From NCBI GenBank assembly GCA_003868215.1, contig QWDQ01000017.1, positions 372,001-436,000 on the forward strand: a stretch of 64,000 nucleotides of DNA. Direction: 5' to 3'. The stretch comes from Pseudophaeomoniella oleicola. Lineage: Eukaryota; Ascomycota; Eurotiomycetes; Phaeomoniellales; Phaeomoniellaceae. Positions within the stretch are counted from its first letter, which is position 1. Each line of letters starts with the position of its first letter. Below, piece by piece: positions 47,141 through 58,675 of the stretch. Below the pieces are notes generated by a model that had not been told where the DNA came from, made no database searches, and worked only from the letters and a program-made list of their open reading frames with translations. The position numbers and the translations under genes are program-made.

Positions 47141-49062
47141 ATGGCACAAGCTGATGGCTCAGTGTTCAACTTTGACAATCGCTCCTACCACATTCCTGCA
47201 ACTGCTATTGGCAGACTGACACCCGAACAACTGCATGGATTTGAATCTCATGACACCAGCCTGGTCCCAGCTACTGCGATTGCGTGTCGAGATCACAACT
47301 GCACGGATTTGATCCTCGAATCAGCTTACCAAAATTTCGCGGAAGATGATGTCTGGTCGACCAGTTTCAAGTGCCGTAAGCTGTTCGGGTCTTATCTCCT
47401 GGCGTGACTGACACGCTATCAGTCACTCTACTATTGTGTTCAGTAAGCCACGAAGGTCGCCATCGGCATGGGCAACACCGATATCTGAGCATTGACAATT
47501 CCAAGTTGAATTTGCCTGAAGGCCCCCTAGTGGTGAACAGGAGGACCGGTGGGATACACCTTGTATATCGCCTGTATCAGGATAGCTGTCATGCCTTCCT
47601 TGAAGGCACTGTCTACAAGGACCTCTCCCACCCGGAGCTAACAAGCTATTCCCGCGCTTTGGTCCATCGCTCTCACGTCTCAGTTCCGGTCCCCTCAAGG
47701 CTGTACTTTTCGAAAAGCGAACAACGCCCGCTTTCCGGTTTGCGGTTCGCAGTAAAGGACACCATTGCACTGAGAGATTTCACGACAGGTTATGGCAGCT
47801 CTGCGTATCGCTCAACCTACTCACCAGAAAAGGCACACGCCCCGTGCGTTCAGAAATTGCTCGACGCCGGGGCCATCCTGGTAGGAATTGTGAAGACTAC
47901 AGAGTTTGCGGAAGGGACTGATCCTCACGAATGGACCGATACAGTATGCCCTTACAATCCCCGCGGCGAAGGGCAACAACATCCCTCGTCATCCAGCACA
48001 GGCAGCGCCGTGGCAGCGGCAGCATATGACTGGATCGACTTTACACTTGGAACAGACACTGGGGGGTCTATTCGACATCCTGCTGGAGTCAATGGTTTAT
48101 TTGGTAGCCGCACGACGCAAGGCGCCATAGAACTCACAGGCGTATTAGGTGCGACCGAGCTGCTCAATACTGTGGGGGTTTTCGCTCGTGATGCCACAAC
48201 ATTTGGTGATGTAGGATGCCATCTACTACCGCCAGTCTACCAACCAGTGATACCTTTTGCTTGGCGAAAGTATAAGCTGCTTTATCCTATGCGCGCACCA
48301 TCAACTGAACTGCCGGATCCATATCGTTGGTTCCCAAATTCCGGTGACCAATGCGAGCTTTCACCCGCCGAAAAGCAGATGGAGCTTTTTGTGGAAAAGC
48401 TTGAGATGAACTTGAGTTGTGAAAGAGTTTGTTTCAATATTGATGAGCTCTGGCAGGCAACGAGACCCAAGGGGCAACCAGAAACGCTCGATGAGGCTGT
48501 CGGAAGCATCTATTCGACGTTAACGTCGTACTTTGCCGTGACTACCTGCATCGATAAATTCTACCATGATTACTCCTCTAAACGCGGGGGCCAACAACCA
48601 CATATCGCTCCTATCGTCAAGGATCGTCAAGATCATGGTCGAAAAGTATCAGAGTTCCAGGTGGTTCAGGCTATCAAATCCATGCAAGCCTTTGCTGGAT
48701 GGGTTGAAACAGTCCTCTTTGGCGCCTACGACGAAGAAGCCATCGCCTTGATGGTCTTCCCCCAAAGCTTCGGCATCCCCAACTACCGCCACCACATCAC
48801 GGAAAGAACAGAGTTGTTCAAGGACGGCTTCAGTATCTACGCTTTCGGGTACCTCGTCGGTTGTCCCGACTACACCGTTCCTGTAGGTGAAGTCCCCTAT
48901 CACTCTGAAGCCAGCGACGACCACGAAGCCTCATACCTACCTGTCTCGGTCAGCATGTTAGCCAGACCGGGAAACGATATCCCTCTCTTTGATATTCTGC
49001 GCTCGTTGGAAGGGAAGGGGGAGCTGGCACCAGTCAAGGCTGGAGCGAGGATGTACGACTAG
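47141..49062 (+). CDS. Amidase-signature family hydrolase
   Basis: Two exons, 47141-47375 and 47423-49062, give 624 residues; an alternative acceptor at 47443 would shorten the protein by seven residues and is equally in frame. The amidase-signature core is intact with the Ser-cisSer-Lys triad: K190 in FAVKDTIAL, S270 in SSSTGSA and nucleophile S294 in DTGGSIRHPAG. The core continues GLFGSRTTQGAI. The C-terminal segment (GCPDYTVPVGEVP, LPVSVSMLARPGND) fits the family. The first 125 residues form an extra N-terminal domain of unknown kind (FDNRSYHIPATAIGRLTPEQ). Such enzymes split amide bonds; substrate unknown. There is no signal peptide, so it is probably cytosolic. The gene is flanked by housekeeping genes, so context gives no clue. 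Confidence 0.9.
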
Positions 49063-49312
49063 CATTGTGATGATCTCAGCAGTTGAAAATGTAATGACAC
49101 CCGATCTATGTTTCCGAGGACGTCTTATGAGAGCGCTTCATTGGTTAGATTGAAGAACATAACAGGCGTCTTTAGGTGTTGTGTTACCTGACATATAGTT
49201 GAAGCGGTTGATTCACCTAGATACTTGAACTGCATAGAAGTTTGTACAATTATGTCTACGGACGTATAATACACTCGAAGCCCTCCAGCTAGATACCATC
49301 CTTGAGCGCAGT

Positions 49313-50530
49313 CTATGTTCTTCCTCGCCTTCTCTGGCCTTGGTTCCTCGGTCTCTCCTGTACGACCATCTTGTTGATCTTGTCCTTCGGTCTGGTCTTG
49401 TACCCAGACTTTGCCGGCTTACCCCAAGGACTCTTCGGATGTACGTTACCCTTGGACTTTCCACGACCACCACCGTGAGGATGTTCATTTGCGTTCATGG
49501 CCAGACCACGGACTGTCGGGCGGATTCCGAGCCATCTCTTACGGCCTGCTTTGCCCAGCTGCCTATACTGGTGATTCGCGTTGCTGGCGATGCCGATTGT
49601 GGCGACGGCATCTTTATGGAAGAGTCGAATTTCTCCACTCGAGAGTTTGATAGACACGTAGAGAGCTGCCTTTTCCAACTTTTTGATTTCGATTTCTGAC
49701 ATTTTGGACATGATGTCCGTGTCTCCGGTCTCTTGGATCATTTTCATGAGGTCCTTTTGTACGGCGTCCTCGCCTTTGCCAACAATGATACCGTGTGTCC
49801 CGGCGCTGCGACATAATTTCGATTCACCATTGGGCTCGATCGCGATGTTGTAAATCGGCACGCCAACAGGAATCATTGACATGGGAAGGCAGTTTCCGCG
49901 TAAAGCAGTTCTTGCTGCAAGAACACCCTGGTCGATGGAACCACCCATGGCATCGATCATCTCCTGCGGGATCCCCTGGCGGAAACTTTGCACCACATCG
50001 CCAGCGCGCATTCCCTCGGGTGCGAGTATATAGCTGTATTTCCCACTGACTTTGTGCCGAAGGAGCGCAATATGTGCTGTCCTGTTCGGATCGTATTCAA
50101 TACGTTCCACGTCTTGTTCACCGGCTTCATACCGCTTGAAGTCAACTTCGCGTATTCTGCGTTTGTGACCACCTCCTCTATGACGCACAGTGACATGACC
50201 GGTATTATTTCTTCCACCTTTTCCATGACCCTTTTTTGGGATTGTTAATGCAAGATACGGTCGTCCTTTCCACAAGTGCTCGTTGTTGGGCCGGACCAAG
50301 TGTCTGACACCAGGTGTTCGTGGTTTGTAGCGGATGAGGCTTATGAATCCTCCACGATTTTGGTCTGATTGCGCATTGGGTCGATTTGCCGATGGCATAG
50401 ATGGAAGGTCAAATGCAGAGGCTCCTGTCTGAGGCGTTTCGACAACGCTGGCGTACCGTCGGAGCTGCTGTCGAAAAGTACACTTGGAGCAGGCATGGAG
50501 CCTTTGCAAAGGTATCCGTGGCTGCAGCAT
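49313..50530 (-). CDS. RML2: Mitochondrial large ribosomal subunit protein uL2m (Rml2)
   Basis: A single exon of 405 residues. The start is the first ATG in frame (MLQPRIPLQRLHACSKCTFR); it gives an R/Q/S-rich mitochondrial presequence. uL2 builds part of the peptidyl-transferase region of the large subunit. The OB-fold part has KKGHGKGGRNNTGHVTVRHRGGGHKRRIR and DFKRYEAGEQDVERIEYDPNR. The SH3-like and C-terminal part has GVPIYNIAIEPN, CRSAGTHGIIVGK, KAGRKRWLGIRPTVRGLAMNANEHPHGGGRG and the basic PKSPWGKP end. An insert of about 35 residues (DAVQKDLMKMIQETGDTD...) within the C-terminal domain is longer than in bacteria. The gene diverges from the tubulin chaperone gene. Confidence 0.96.
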   Translation of the reverse strand: MLQPRIPLQRLHACSKCTFRQQLRRYASVVETPQTGASAFDLPSMPSANRPNAQSDQNRGGFISLIRYKPRTPGVRHLVRPNNEHLWKGRPYLALTIPKKGHGKGGRNNTGHVTVRHRGGGHKRRIREVDFKRYEAGEQDVERIEYDPNRTAHIALLRHKVSGKYSYILAPEGMRAGDVVQSFRQGIPQEMIDAMGGSIDQGVLAARTALRGNCLPMSMIPVGVPIYNIAIEPNGESKLCRSAGTHGIIVGKGEDAVQKDLMKMIQETGDTDIMSKMSEIEIKKLEKAALYVSIKLSSGEIRLFHKDAVATIGIASNANHQYRQLGKAGRKRWLGIRPTVRGLAMNANEHPHGGGRGKSKGNVHPKSPWGKPAKSGYKTRPKDKINKMVVQERPRNQGQRRRGRT

Positions 50531-51016
50531 CGTGAGAATTGACTCGGAAATCAAGCTGCAGGTCGAGAAACAATCAATCTACTCCCTCACCACCGCATCA
50601 TTAGGCAATGAAACACGAATGGGAGGATGCGACAACACCTGATGATTTCTCGGATCGTTGTTGCAAAAGAGAATTGCTTAGTACAATCTAACATCTCGAA
50701 AATCTCTTGGCGTTGGTGCTCTGGCAATAACGTATTTACTCCGAAGGAAGATCGACCAATAATGAATAGTACAGACCACCACTGTCAATACACTCAACGT
50801 CCATAAATGAACATATTCTGCGTCACATTGTCTGATTTAATGCTAGCTACATAGCATGAGTTAGCTACGAGACGGCGGATATCCGGTCGCAGTGCTTTGC
50901 CTGAACAGGCTTCCATAATCCTTTACATCTCGAGTTCAGAGCGCTTTGATATATAGGTGGTACCCTGGTGCTATCTGATCATTGTGGGACTTGTAGCATC
51001 TTGAAGCTTCTCAGAA
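50531..51016. promoter_or_regulatory. Bidirectional promoter of uL2m and tubulin cofactor E
   Basis: 486 bp between divergent start codons. No strong repeat or palindrome seen. Confidence 0.5.
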
Positions 51017-52969
51017 ATGTCCGACTATTACATTGGCCAGCGTCTATCATGTGAAGGAGCCTTATGCACTGTACGATATGTTGGAAAGATTGAAGGCACG
51101 AAGGGGGAATGGCTAGGTGTTGAATGGGATGATGATAGCCGAGGAAAGCATGGTGGACAACATCAAGGAAAGGTATATTTTAAATGTGCGTAAGTAAACC
51201 GAGTTGGTCTGGGCACTTCACCTGAAGCTGACGTTTCTGGCCCAGGTCTTTCTAAATCTGCCACTGCTGCCTCGTTTCTAAGGCCGACACGACCATATGA
51301 TAGTCCTCGAACTTTTATCGAGGCAGTGAGGCACAAATATGCACCCGACTCTTCCTTAGCCGGGGAGCAGGAACGCAGGTTAGAGACAACACAGCCGGTC
51401 AAGTTCTCAGGCAAGGTTGCTGAAGAGATTGGCTTCGATCTGGTCTGGAAGCAATTATCTAACCTGGCCGGGTTGAAGATCATTCTCGTAGACGGCTTAT
51501 GTGTGAAGGGGATCACCCTCGACTCTGACCAAGCCTCAAAGACACAGGCTCAAACTGAACTTTTCAAGGTCTGCCCTAACATCCAGGAGCTAGATCTGAG
51601 TCGGAATCTTTTAGAAGATTGGAATGACGTTGCAGACATCTGTCGGCCTCTCGAGAACTTACGAGTTTTAAAAGTCAGCGGGAATCGGCTACGGGCTTTG
51701 TCGCATCAATGGCATTTTCAAGATGGGACACCTTTCCAAAATGTTAGGGAGTTATATTTGGACGCCACCCTGATGACATGGGGAGAGATCTCCCAGATAG
51801 TACACGCCGATGCTTTTCCAAATCTCAAACTTGTCTCCGCGTCTGCAAATCAGCTGGAGTCGGTTCCAACAGCCCTCCATGCATACCATGCAAGGATCGA
51901 CTCTCTAGTCCTTGACGGAAATTGTATAACCAATCTTGAAGATTTGCAAGCCCTTTTCAACGCTTTTCCGAATACTTCACAACTGTCTCTCGAGGAGAAC
52001 AGGATTACACATGTCTGGAGGTCAGCATCTCTCCGAGAGCTACCACTGTGCCGGCAAATGCGTACTTTGAACCTAAGGAGGAACAAGATTGCCAACTGGA
52101 ATTTCATTAATGACTTGACATTCGCATTTCCCATACTGACCTCTCTGAGGCTCAGCGGTAATCCTCTTTACGAGATAGCAGAGGAAAATGCCAAGGCTGT
52201 TGTGGAAATCAAAGCGCTGGAAGATAGGTTGTATATGCTCACACTGGCACGCGTTGGAACTTTGAAGACTTTGAACTACAGCAATATCACCCCTCAGGAC
52301 CGTCTTAATGGAGAGCTTTACTACTTGTCTCTCATTGAGGACGAGTTAAAGGCAGCCGTACTCGAAGGGAGGCCGATGGCTACACAGGATGTGAGGACGA
52401 GGCACCCAAGGTATCACGAACTTTGTCAGATTTATGAACGGGACCCTCTTGATGCCAAGCAGCAGGCGCAAGCTGATACTACGGCTATCGGCTTGAGAAG
52501 AAAAACCATACCTCCAGGGAGTCTGGCTGCCCGTCTCGTTAATTTTAATTTTGTCATGATTACGGCGGAACTGGGCCTGTCTCCTAGAAAAGTAGTCCTT
52601 GAGACCGAACTTCCTCGGAGTTTGTCCACATATTCGTTGAAAGGTCTGCTATCGCGGAAGCTTGGTGTGCGACCACTAGGGATTCGTTTGGTATATGAAA
52701 GTGCGGAGATGGATCCAGTCGCCGATATGAGAGTGGGGGTCCACTCACTAGAAGACGACGACGACGATGTGGAATGGGACATCGACCCTTCTTCTACAGG
52801 TCCATCTCCGAATGTGGGCAACGAGTATGACAGCGGGCAGGAGGGTATGAAGTGGAAGAAGCGGGAAGTGGAGATGGTAGACTCTACAAGAGATATAGGG
52901 TCATGGGTTGATGACGGTGCAACATCTGCGACGGTCAGGATTGAGATACCTGAGGACGATTTGCCTTGA
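51017..52969 (+). CDS. PAC2: Tubulin-specific chaperone E (Pac2/Alp21)
   Basis: Exons 51017-51185 and 51246-52969, joined over a 60 nt intron with a GTGCGT donor, encode 630 residues. Another GT (GTAAGT, 2 nt further) is the better donor by sequence but breaks the frame with a stop. Tubulin cofactor E binds alpha-tubulin and works with cofactors C and D to make assembly-competent dimers. The CAP-Gly domain (about 5-75) shows WLGVEWDD and GKVYFKC. Leucine-rich repeats follow (about 170-400, for example NIQELDLSRNLLEDW, NLRVLKVSGNRLRAL, QMRTLNLRRNKIANW). The ubiquitin-like C-terminal domain (about 525-600) shows GLLSRKLGVRPLGIRLVYES. This is the full cofactor E architecture. Confidence 0.93.
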
Positions 52970-53464
52970 TAGGTTGTATCAACAAATAGAGAATCATGTC
53001 AAAGACATAGTAGTTTCGTTTGGTGGAGCGGGGATCTCCCTGGGTGACTACTCCGCTGTAAATCATCTGGGTAATTGTACTACGTAGTAATAATAGGCCT
53101 TGACCATAGTCCGGTAGTTTCAAAGAAAACATCATTGGGTTATCTCGGCACGAATATCGGAGGGGTATCTAGGGACCAACTTTCCTCTTCGGGTGAAATA
53201 TATTCGGGCATCGCCTCCGCTCTGGTTTGCACGCCGTTCCCGCTATCAATAAGAACACTAGGAATTGTCGACGTGGTCTTCATAAATGGTCACTGGCATG
53301 CACACATGAAGAACTTCTCCTTCTCTGTTTCTAGATTGTCATCTATCATCGCGGGGTCTTCAAGGTCTTCATCGCAAAGCGTCATTTCCTCCAAACCCTT
53401 AAATCACCATCATTACCCCGCGTTTTGCTTTTCTGGAAAATCCCTTCAGAAACAGATACACACG
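52970..53464. promoter_or_regulatory. Promoter region of the 2-hydroxyacid dehydrogenase gene
   Basis: 495 nt with one perfect TACTACGTAGTA at 53078. No gene seen. Confidence 0.45.
53078..53089. repeat. Palindrome TACTACGTAGTA
   Basis: Perfect copy in the gap between the tubulin chaperone gene and the dehydrogenase gene. Confidence 0.75.
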
Positions 53465-54650
53465 ATGAGTAAATCAAAGATTTTATTGCTCGGCCAGATC
53501 GCCCAGTATGTATTGATTCGACATCTCACAGGCTGATCGCTAATGAGACTAGTGCTCACGATGCTTGGGCCTCGCTTAGCGAATATGGCGAGCTGATCAC
53601 CCCCAAAGCAACCAACCGGGAGGAGTTCATCCAAGAGTGCAAGGATGGAAAGCTTGACGGTGTAGTCGCAGCTTATCGCACGTTTGTCTCTGGATCCATC
53701 ACCGGAAGATTTGATGAAGAGCTGTGCTCGGTTCTACCCAAGTCATTCAAGTTCCTTGCTCACAATGGTGAGTCAGCCTATATCATCCTTGATCTCAATG
53801 TGCACCACCGAGGATTTTAGAAATGCTGACTAACGGTCGATTAGGTGCTGGCTATGATCAAATTGACCCAGACTTTTGCACAAAGGCAAACCTCCAGGTT
53901 GCCAACTGCCCTGAAGCCGCGGATGATGCTACCGCGGATACAGCCATTTTCTTGATGCTGGGAGCTCTTCGAAATTTCAATCCTTCGATGCATGCCTTGA
54001 GACGCACGGAGTGGCGAGGAAACCCACCACCAGCTCTGGGTCATGACCCACAAGGTCGAGTTCTCGGTATCCTCGGAATGGGAGGCATTGGCAGGAACAT
54101 GAAGAAGAAGGCTGCAGCCTTTGGTATGACGACCATCTACCACAACAGGTAATCTTTACTAGGTCAGATCGTGTTTGCTGAAGCTAAAATTGTTCACAGG
54201 AAGCAACTCAGCCCAGAACTTGCTGATGGTGCTGAATATGTGACTTTTGATGAGCTCCTGAAACGAAGTGATGTGCTCAGTCTTAACGTGCCGCTCAACC
54301 CGAACACACGCCACATCATCTCCACAGAGCAATTCAAAGCTATGAAACCAACTGCTATCCTTGTGAACACCGCTAGAGGTGCTGTCGTTGACGAGGCCGC
54401 TCTGGTAGATGCTCTCGACAAAGAATTGATTGCGGGAGCCGGTCTCGATGTCTACGAGGAGGAGCCGAAGATTCACCCAGGCCTGGTAGCAAACGAAAAG
54501 GCAATTTTATTACCACACATGGGCACGTGGACAAAGGAGACCCAGCTGAAGATGGAGCTGAAGATGATCAACAACATCAAGAGTGCTCTAGATGGCAAGG
54601 GTCTCTTGAGTCTCATTCCAGAGCAGCAAGGCAAGCAGTTCGAGGCTTAG
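53465..54650 (+). CDS. D-2-hydroxyacid dehydrogenase (glyoxylate/hydroxypyruvate reductase-like)
   Basis: Four exons (53465-53505, 53553-53767, 53845-54148, 54200-54650) encode 336 residues. The first exon is only 41 nt and its splice restores the common GQIAHAHDAW start. The Rossmann nucleotide-binding motif LGILGMGGIG is near residues 160-169. The substrate and catalytic motifs follow: LVNTARGAVVDEAAL (catalytic Arg), GLDVYEEEP (Glu) and LLPHMGTWT (His). The segment HNGAGYDQIDPDFCTKANLQVANCPEAADDATADTA precedes the hinge. Family members reduce glyoxylate, hydroxypyruvate or other 2-keto acids with NAD(P)H; yeast Gor1 is related. Coenzyme preference cannot be settled by eye. Both domains are complete. 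Confidence 0.94.
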
Positions 54651-54867
54651 ATAGATACAGTTTGAGTATCGCTGCGTGGATCAGACTAGACTAGATAGTG
54701 TACCAGATCATATGACAACGAGTGTAGAAAGCAGTGTTTTAAGTGCCTCATCTCCAAGCTAATCATTGAACTGTAATCATAAAGCTTTTGCCCATCATCA
54801 CTAACGATGTGCCGTATGAACCAACCCTTTTGTTTGTGCATTAGAAGCTCATTATTGTGCTCTATTC

Positions 54868-55502
54868 CTAAAATCGCTTCCCGGCCTTCTTCTTTGCTGC
54901 CTCACTGTTGCCGAATGGAAAACCGCTCGTCCTTTTATCGGCTCCAGTTCTTCTACTGATATGCCCTTTGTCTGTTGCAAATAAAATGCACCATAGCCCA
55001 ATTGACGCCATGATACCAGATCCTATCATACCAAGACAAAATCCTATTTGGCCTTCCTTGGTGTATCGGACGTAATCGTAGATTGTGTACGCACAGTGAA
55101 ATCCTGTTGTCACTCTGATAATTGGAACCGCGTAAGGAGCTTTAGGATCGTTTTCGTCTGTTGTCACAGGGTCTAGTACACTCGAACTGAGAGGTATCGT
55201 GCCAGTAAAGAAGAGTACAGTGACAGCTAACGTGAGGAGCGCGATAGCATTTGACCGCGCATAGTAGATTTCAAGATCTGCCGATGGGTGAGTAACAGCC
55301 ACAGACAAGCGCAAGGGGATGTATATACCGGTAGGCTTCCGAACATCGGGCGAGAGCAGTGTGACAATGACTTTTGGGGCAACGAGTTGAGGTAGAGCTT
55401 GTAAGGTCAACCATCCTGCAGTGCCGTAGATATAGGTGTAGAAGACCTGTACAGGCAATCAGTAGCTGCGGAAGAGGGCCCGGGGTTATTACATACGTCC
55501 AT
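54868..55502 (-). CDS. Small polytopic membrane protein of unknown function
   Basis: Exons 55502-55497 (only ATGGAC), 55446-55329 and 55277-54868 give 177 residues: MDVFYTYIYGTAGWLTLQAL. Four hydrophobic stretches are visible: TAGWLTLQALPQLVAPKVIVTLL, AIALLTLAVTVLFFTGTIPL, VTTGFHCAYTIYDYV (weaker) and GMIGSGIMASIGLWCILFA. A short basic C-terminus (KKKAGKRF) could act as an ER-retention type signal. I know similar small conserved fungal proteins but no function. The 51 nt intron at 55278-55328 has no stop and is a multiple of three, so an unspliced form would also be translatable; the spliced form joins VRKPTDLEIYYARS more naturally. The gene diverges from TMA20. Confidence 0.75.
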
Positions 55503-55804
55503 TGTGAATTGCCAGATGTCGGTGATGAAGTATTGAGGAGAACCGTTAGGAGAACCGTTCTGGGGAGCATGAAATTTCCACGCGTTGTTAACATCATTTG
55601 TATGTTATTGTAGTCGAGTAATAAACATGAGTATAGTTCACTGAAGACGACGTCAGTGGGGAAGGCACAGGCCAGGGCCCTCGACTCACATCAATTGTGG
55701 AGATTCTTTTCATCGCGGGGCATTCAGGTCGCATATTGTGACTGCTCATAAACAGTTGAGTACCTAAAGATTCATTGGCGTCGCAGCGAAAGTCTATAGC
55801 CAAC
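55503..55804. promoter_or_regulatory. Bidirectional promoter of the small membrane protein and TMA20
   Basis: 302 bp between divergent starts, the shortest divergent gap in the window. Confidence 0.5.
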
Positions 55805-56449
55805 ATGTTTAAAAAGGAGTATGTATGATCTCAGTCATGGGTTGGCACAGAATGCTGATGTCCGACAGTCTGTCAGCTGGCGCAAAGTCAAAGGTCAAGT
55901 CTTCAGTGCAAAGAGGTATCAGATCCAAGGTTCTTGAGACCTATCCAAGGCTGGAACCGCACATTGAAGAGGTCCTTCCGAAAAAGAGCCAACTAGATCT
56001 TGTGAAGTTGTATGTGTCATCCTAGTACTCCAGCTTGTGCCGTCTGACCATCCTTCAGGCCTGATCGCGTGTCCCTCTATGTCCTTGACAACGAGCCTCT
56101 CTTCTACCAGCACATGGATGATCCAATAATACCACACCTGAAACTCGTCCACAAGTTTCCTGATTCATTCAACAAAGTGCGCATTGATCGAGGCGCTATT
56201 CGATTTGTACTCTCGGGTGCAACCCTGATGGCACCTGGTCTGACATCCGCTGGAGGCTGGCTACCGGATAAGGATGCTGAGCTCAAAGAAGGAGATGTTG
56301 TCGCCGTTGAGGCCGAGGGAAAGGAAGAGATTTGTATGATTGGCCCATTGGTAATGAGTACCGAAGAAATCAAGGAGAAGAAGAAAGGCGCTGCAATAGA
56401 CGCAGGGCATTATCTTGGTGATGGTCTTTGGAAGATGCAGGTCGATTGA
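55805..56449 (+). CDS. TMA20: Translation machinery-associated protein 20 (MCT-1-like)
   Basis: Exons 55805-55818 (14 nt), 55869-56009 and 56059-56449 give 181 residues, the same length as yeast Tma20. The spliced start is MFKKDLSAGAKSKVKSSVQR, matching the MCT-1/Tma20 N-terminus. The N-terminal domain (about 1-90) is followed by a PUA domain (about 92-170): IPHLKLVHKFPDSFNKVRID, RGAIRFVLSGATLMAPGLTS and LKEGDVVAVEAEGKEEICMIG. With Tma22/DENR it recycles 40S subunits and assists reinitiation after short ORFs. This is of local interest because BET2 in the same window has an overlapping upstream ORF. Confidence 0.96.
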
Positions 56450-56960
56450 TTACGATACAACACCTTCAAAATGATCTGCATCTGCAGTCATATTGACCGA
56501 CACCAGGGTCCTTGCTCAGTCCCCCTGAGATATCGGATGCGGTCTCTTCAAAGGGAGGAACCTTCATATATAGACTACGCGGGGTACACGCACCTGAAAA
56601 GGCGGCCACAATGCTGGCGACGATGTGTCCGCTGTTGGTTGAGCAACGCGGTTATGAAGGACGTCTTACCCTTTCTACGGAATGATACTGCAACGGCAAT
56701 GCACACTGTTGCACATCCATCAAAATGGCAGATAGCCTTACCGGTTTACATGCAGCTATAGGTATCTCTAGATCTTATCTAACAGTTGGAATACTCAGAC
56801 GCTCTTCTCCATGGCTCCTCATCCCCACGTTGCCCCACTGTAGGCGATCAGCTAGTCTTGCTACATTTCATTGACTTATATTGTTTGTATTTATTTATAC
56901 TGCGATATGACTAGGCAGAAAGACGTCAAGCGGGTATCTTGAAGATTCTTTGCAATCATT
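56450..56960. other. Intergenic region, no gene seen
   Basis: 511 nt between TMA20 and the esterase. It includes C/T-rich and short AT-rich stretches only. Confidence 0.5.
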
Positions 56961-58665
56961 ATGGGCGCAGCTCAGTCTTCCCAGAAAGAGTATACGCTCC
57001 ACACCGAACTCGGATCACTTCAGGGTATTGAAACATCAAGGCTCGAAGACGGCAAGCCTGTGTATCGACGTTATACCAAAGTGCCGTATGCCAGACCGCC
57101 AACAGGGCCATACCGATGGCGACGGCCCCAACCATTGCCTTTAGACTTCTCGTTTAATGCCGCCGCGGGGCAACCGGGGAGATATACATCATTTGGCCCA
57201 GTCTGTCCCCAGCCGGTTTATGCCACTTCTGAAGTTCTTGTCGACAATCCAAAGGCTGCACCTCCGATAGAGAATGTGCAGAGTGAAGACTGTCTTTATC
57301 TTAACATATGGACGCCTGCTGCCGAACCGCCGGAGGATGGTTGGCCCGTCCAAGTGTATATACGTAGGTCTCTCCATTGTTTCAATGCAGAGCTAACGTA
57401 GGGTAGACGGAGGATGGCTTCAAGTTGGTGACGCAGCACAGAACAACACAAATGAACCGTTTGACTTGTTCAATGATACCGATGTCCCTCGTATCATCGT
57501 TGCACCGACATATCGGCTGAACCTTTTTGGCTTCCTCGCCGGTCATGTTCTCTCTGAAGCGAATGAAGATGAGAGCTCTGGCAATTATGGATTCTGGGAT
57601 CAGAGGACGGCCCTTGAATGGATTCATGACCATATAGCTTTGTTTGGCGGTAACCGAGAAAACATCACCGTGGGCGGCTTGTCGGCCGGGGCACATTCGA
57701 CTTTCTTCCAATTGTACTATGACTTGCATCTTCCTGAGAACCAGCGCATTATTAAACGAGTATATTTGTGGTCGAATGCGGTGGGTATTCAACCCAGCTC
57801 TAATACATCAACGGCAGCGTCAGAACAATTTGACGAGCTTATTGACAACCTGAGTATCTCACGCTCGCTATCACCGAAGGAGAAGTTGAGTCTGCTACGA
57901 GAAGTGTCATCTGAGGATCTTGTCAGGGCAATCGAGCGGCTCAAAATGCACACTTTTCGGGCGACAACAGACGATTGCTTCATACCTCCGACTTTTCTAT
58001 CATCTCTTCACAATGGAGCGTTCACGTCCAGGCTCAAGGATTCTGGTGTTAAAATGATGATTGGAGAAGTCGCCAATGAGGATCTGCTTTACCGTGTTGT
58101 CAACCCACCGTCCTCGCTGGAGGGTTTGGTCGTCCAGCTGCAAAACTATTACCCGGAGCCTGTCGTCCAAGCCCTCCTCAAGGTCTATCCACTGCCGTCA
58201 CATAATGCGGCTCCCAGCGAATGGGCGGATATTTTTGGACAAATTGCAGCAGATGGACAAGTTTTTGCCACTGAGCGCGGCTTGGTCGATTCGCTGTTCA
58301 ATCCACCAAACGGAGCCAGGGGTTTGACCACGAACGAGATATTTCGTTACCGCATTTCATGGCGTGCCGAGTCATTGGACGGGTGGCTGAAGCCCGATGC
58401 AGGGGTTTGCCATGCGGCTGATGGGCCGATATGGTGGCATAGTGGATGGAGGGCTGGCTATACAGAGGAAGACAAGCAGGCCGTAAGGAACTTCATTCGG
58501 CCTTTTGAAGGTTTCATGGGAGGTAGGACACCAGAGTGGGGTACTAAATCGGCGAGTGAAATCAGGGAGATGAGAAGCGGCGATGGGCACGTTCAGATTA
58601 TCCAGGATGATAAATGGAAGAGAGGTTTAGAAGTTTGGAGGACGATGCAGGACGCCTACAAATAG
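56961..58665 (+). CDS. Type-B carboxylesterase
   Basis: Exons 56961-57363 and 57407-58665 (43 nt intron) encode 553 residues. The splice joins VQVYI to HGGWLQVG, rebuilding the oxyanion-hole HGG. The catalytic serine is S227 in GGLSAGAHS. SEDCLYLNIWTP is the second carboxylesterase signature and YGFWDQRTALEWIHDHIALFGG is the usual lead-in. The likely catalytic His lies in CHAADGPIWW. There is no signal peptide; instead it starts MGAAQSSQ, an N-myristoylation-type motif (Gly2, Ser6), so a membrane-tethered intracellular esterase is possible. The core fold is complete but the C-terminus is short for cholinesterase-type secreted enzymes. The stop lies only 10 nt from that of the convergent MFS gene. 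Confidence 0.9.
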
Positions 58666-58675
58666 CTACCTCAGA

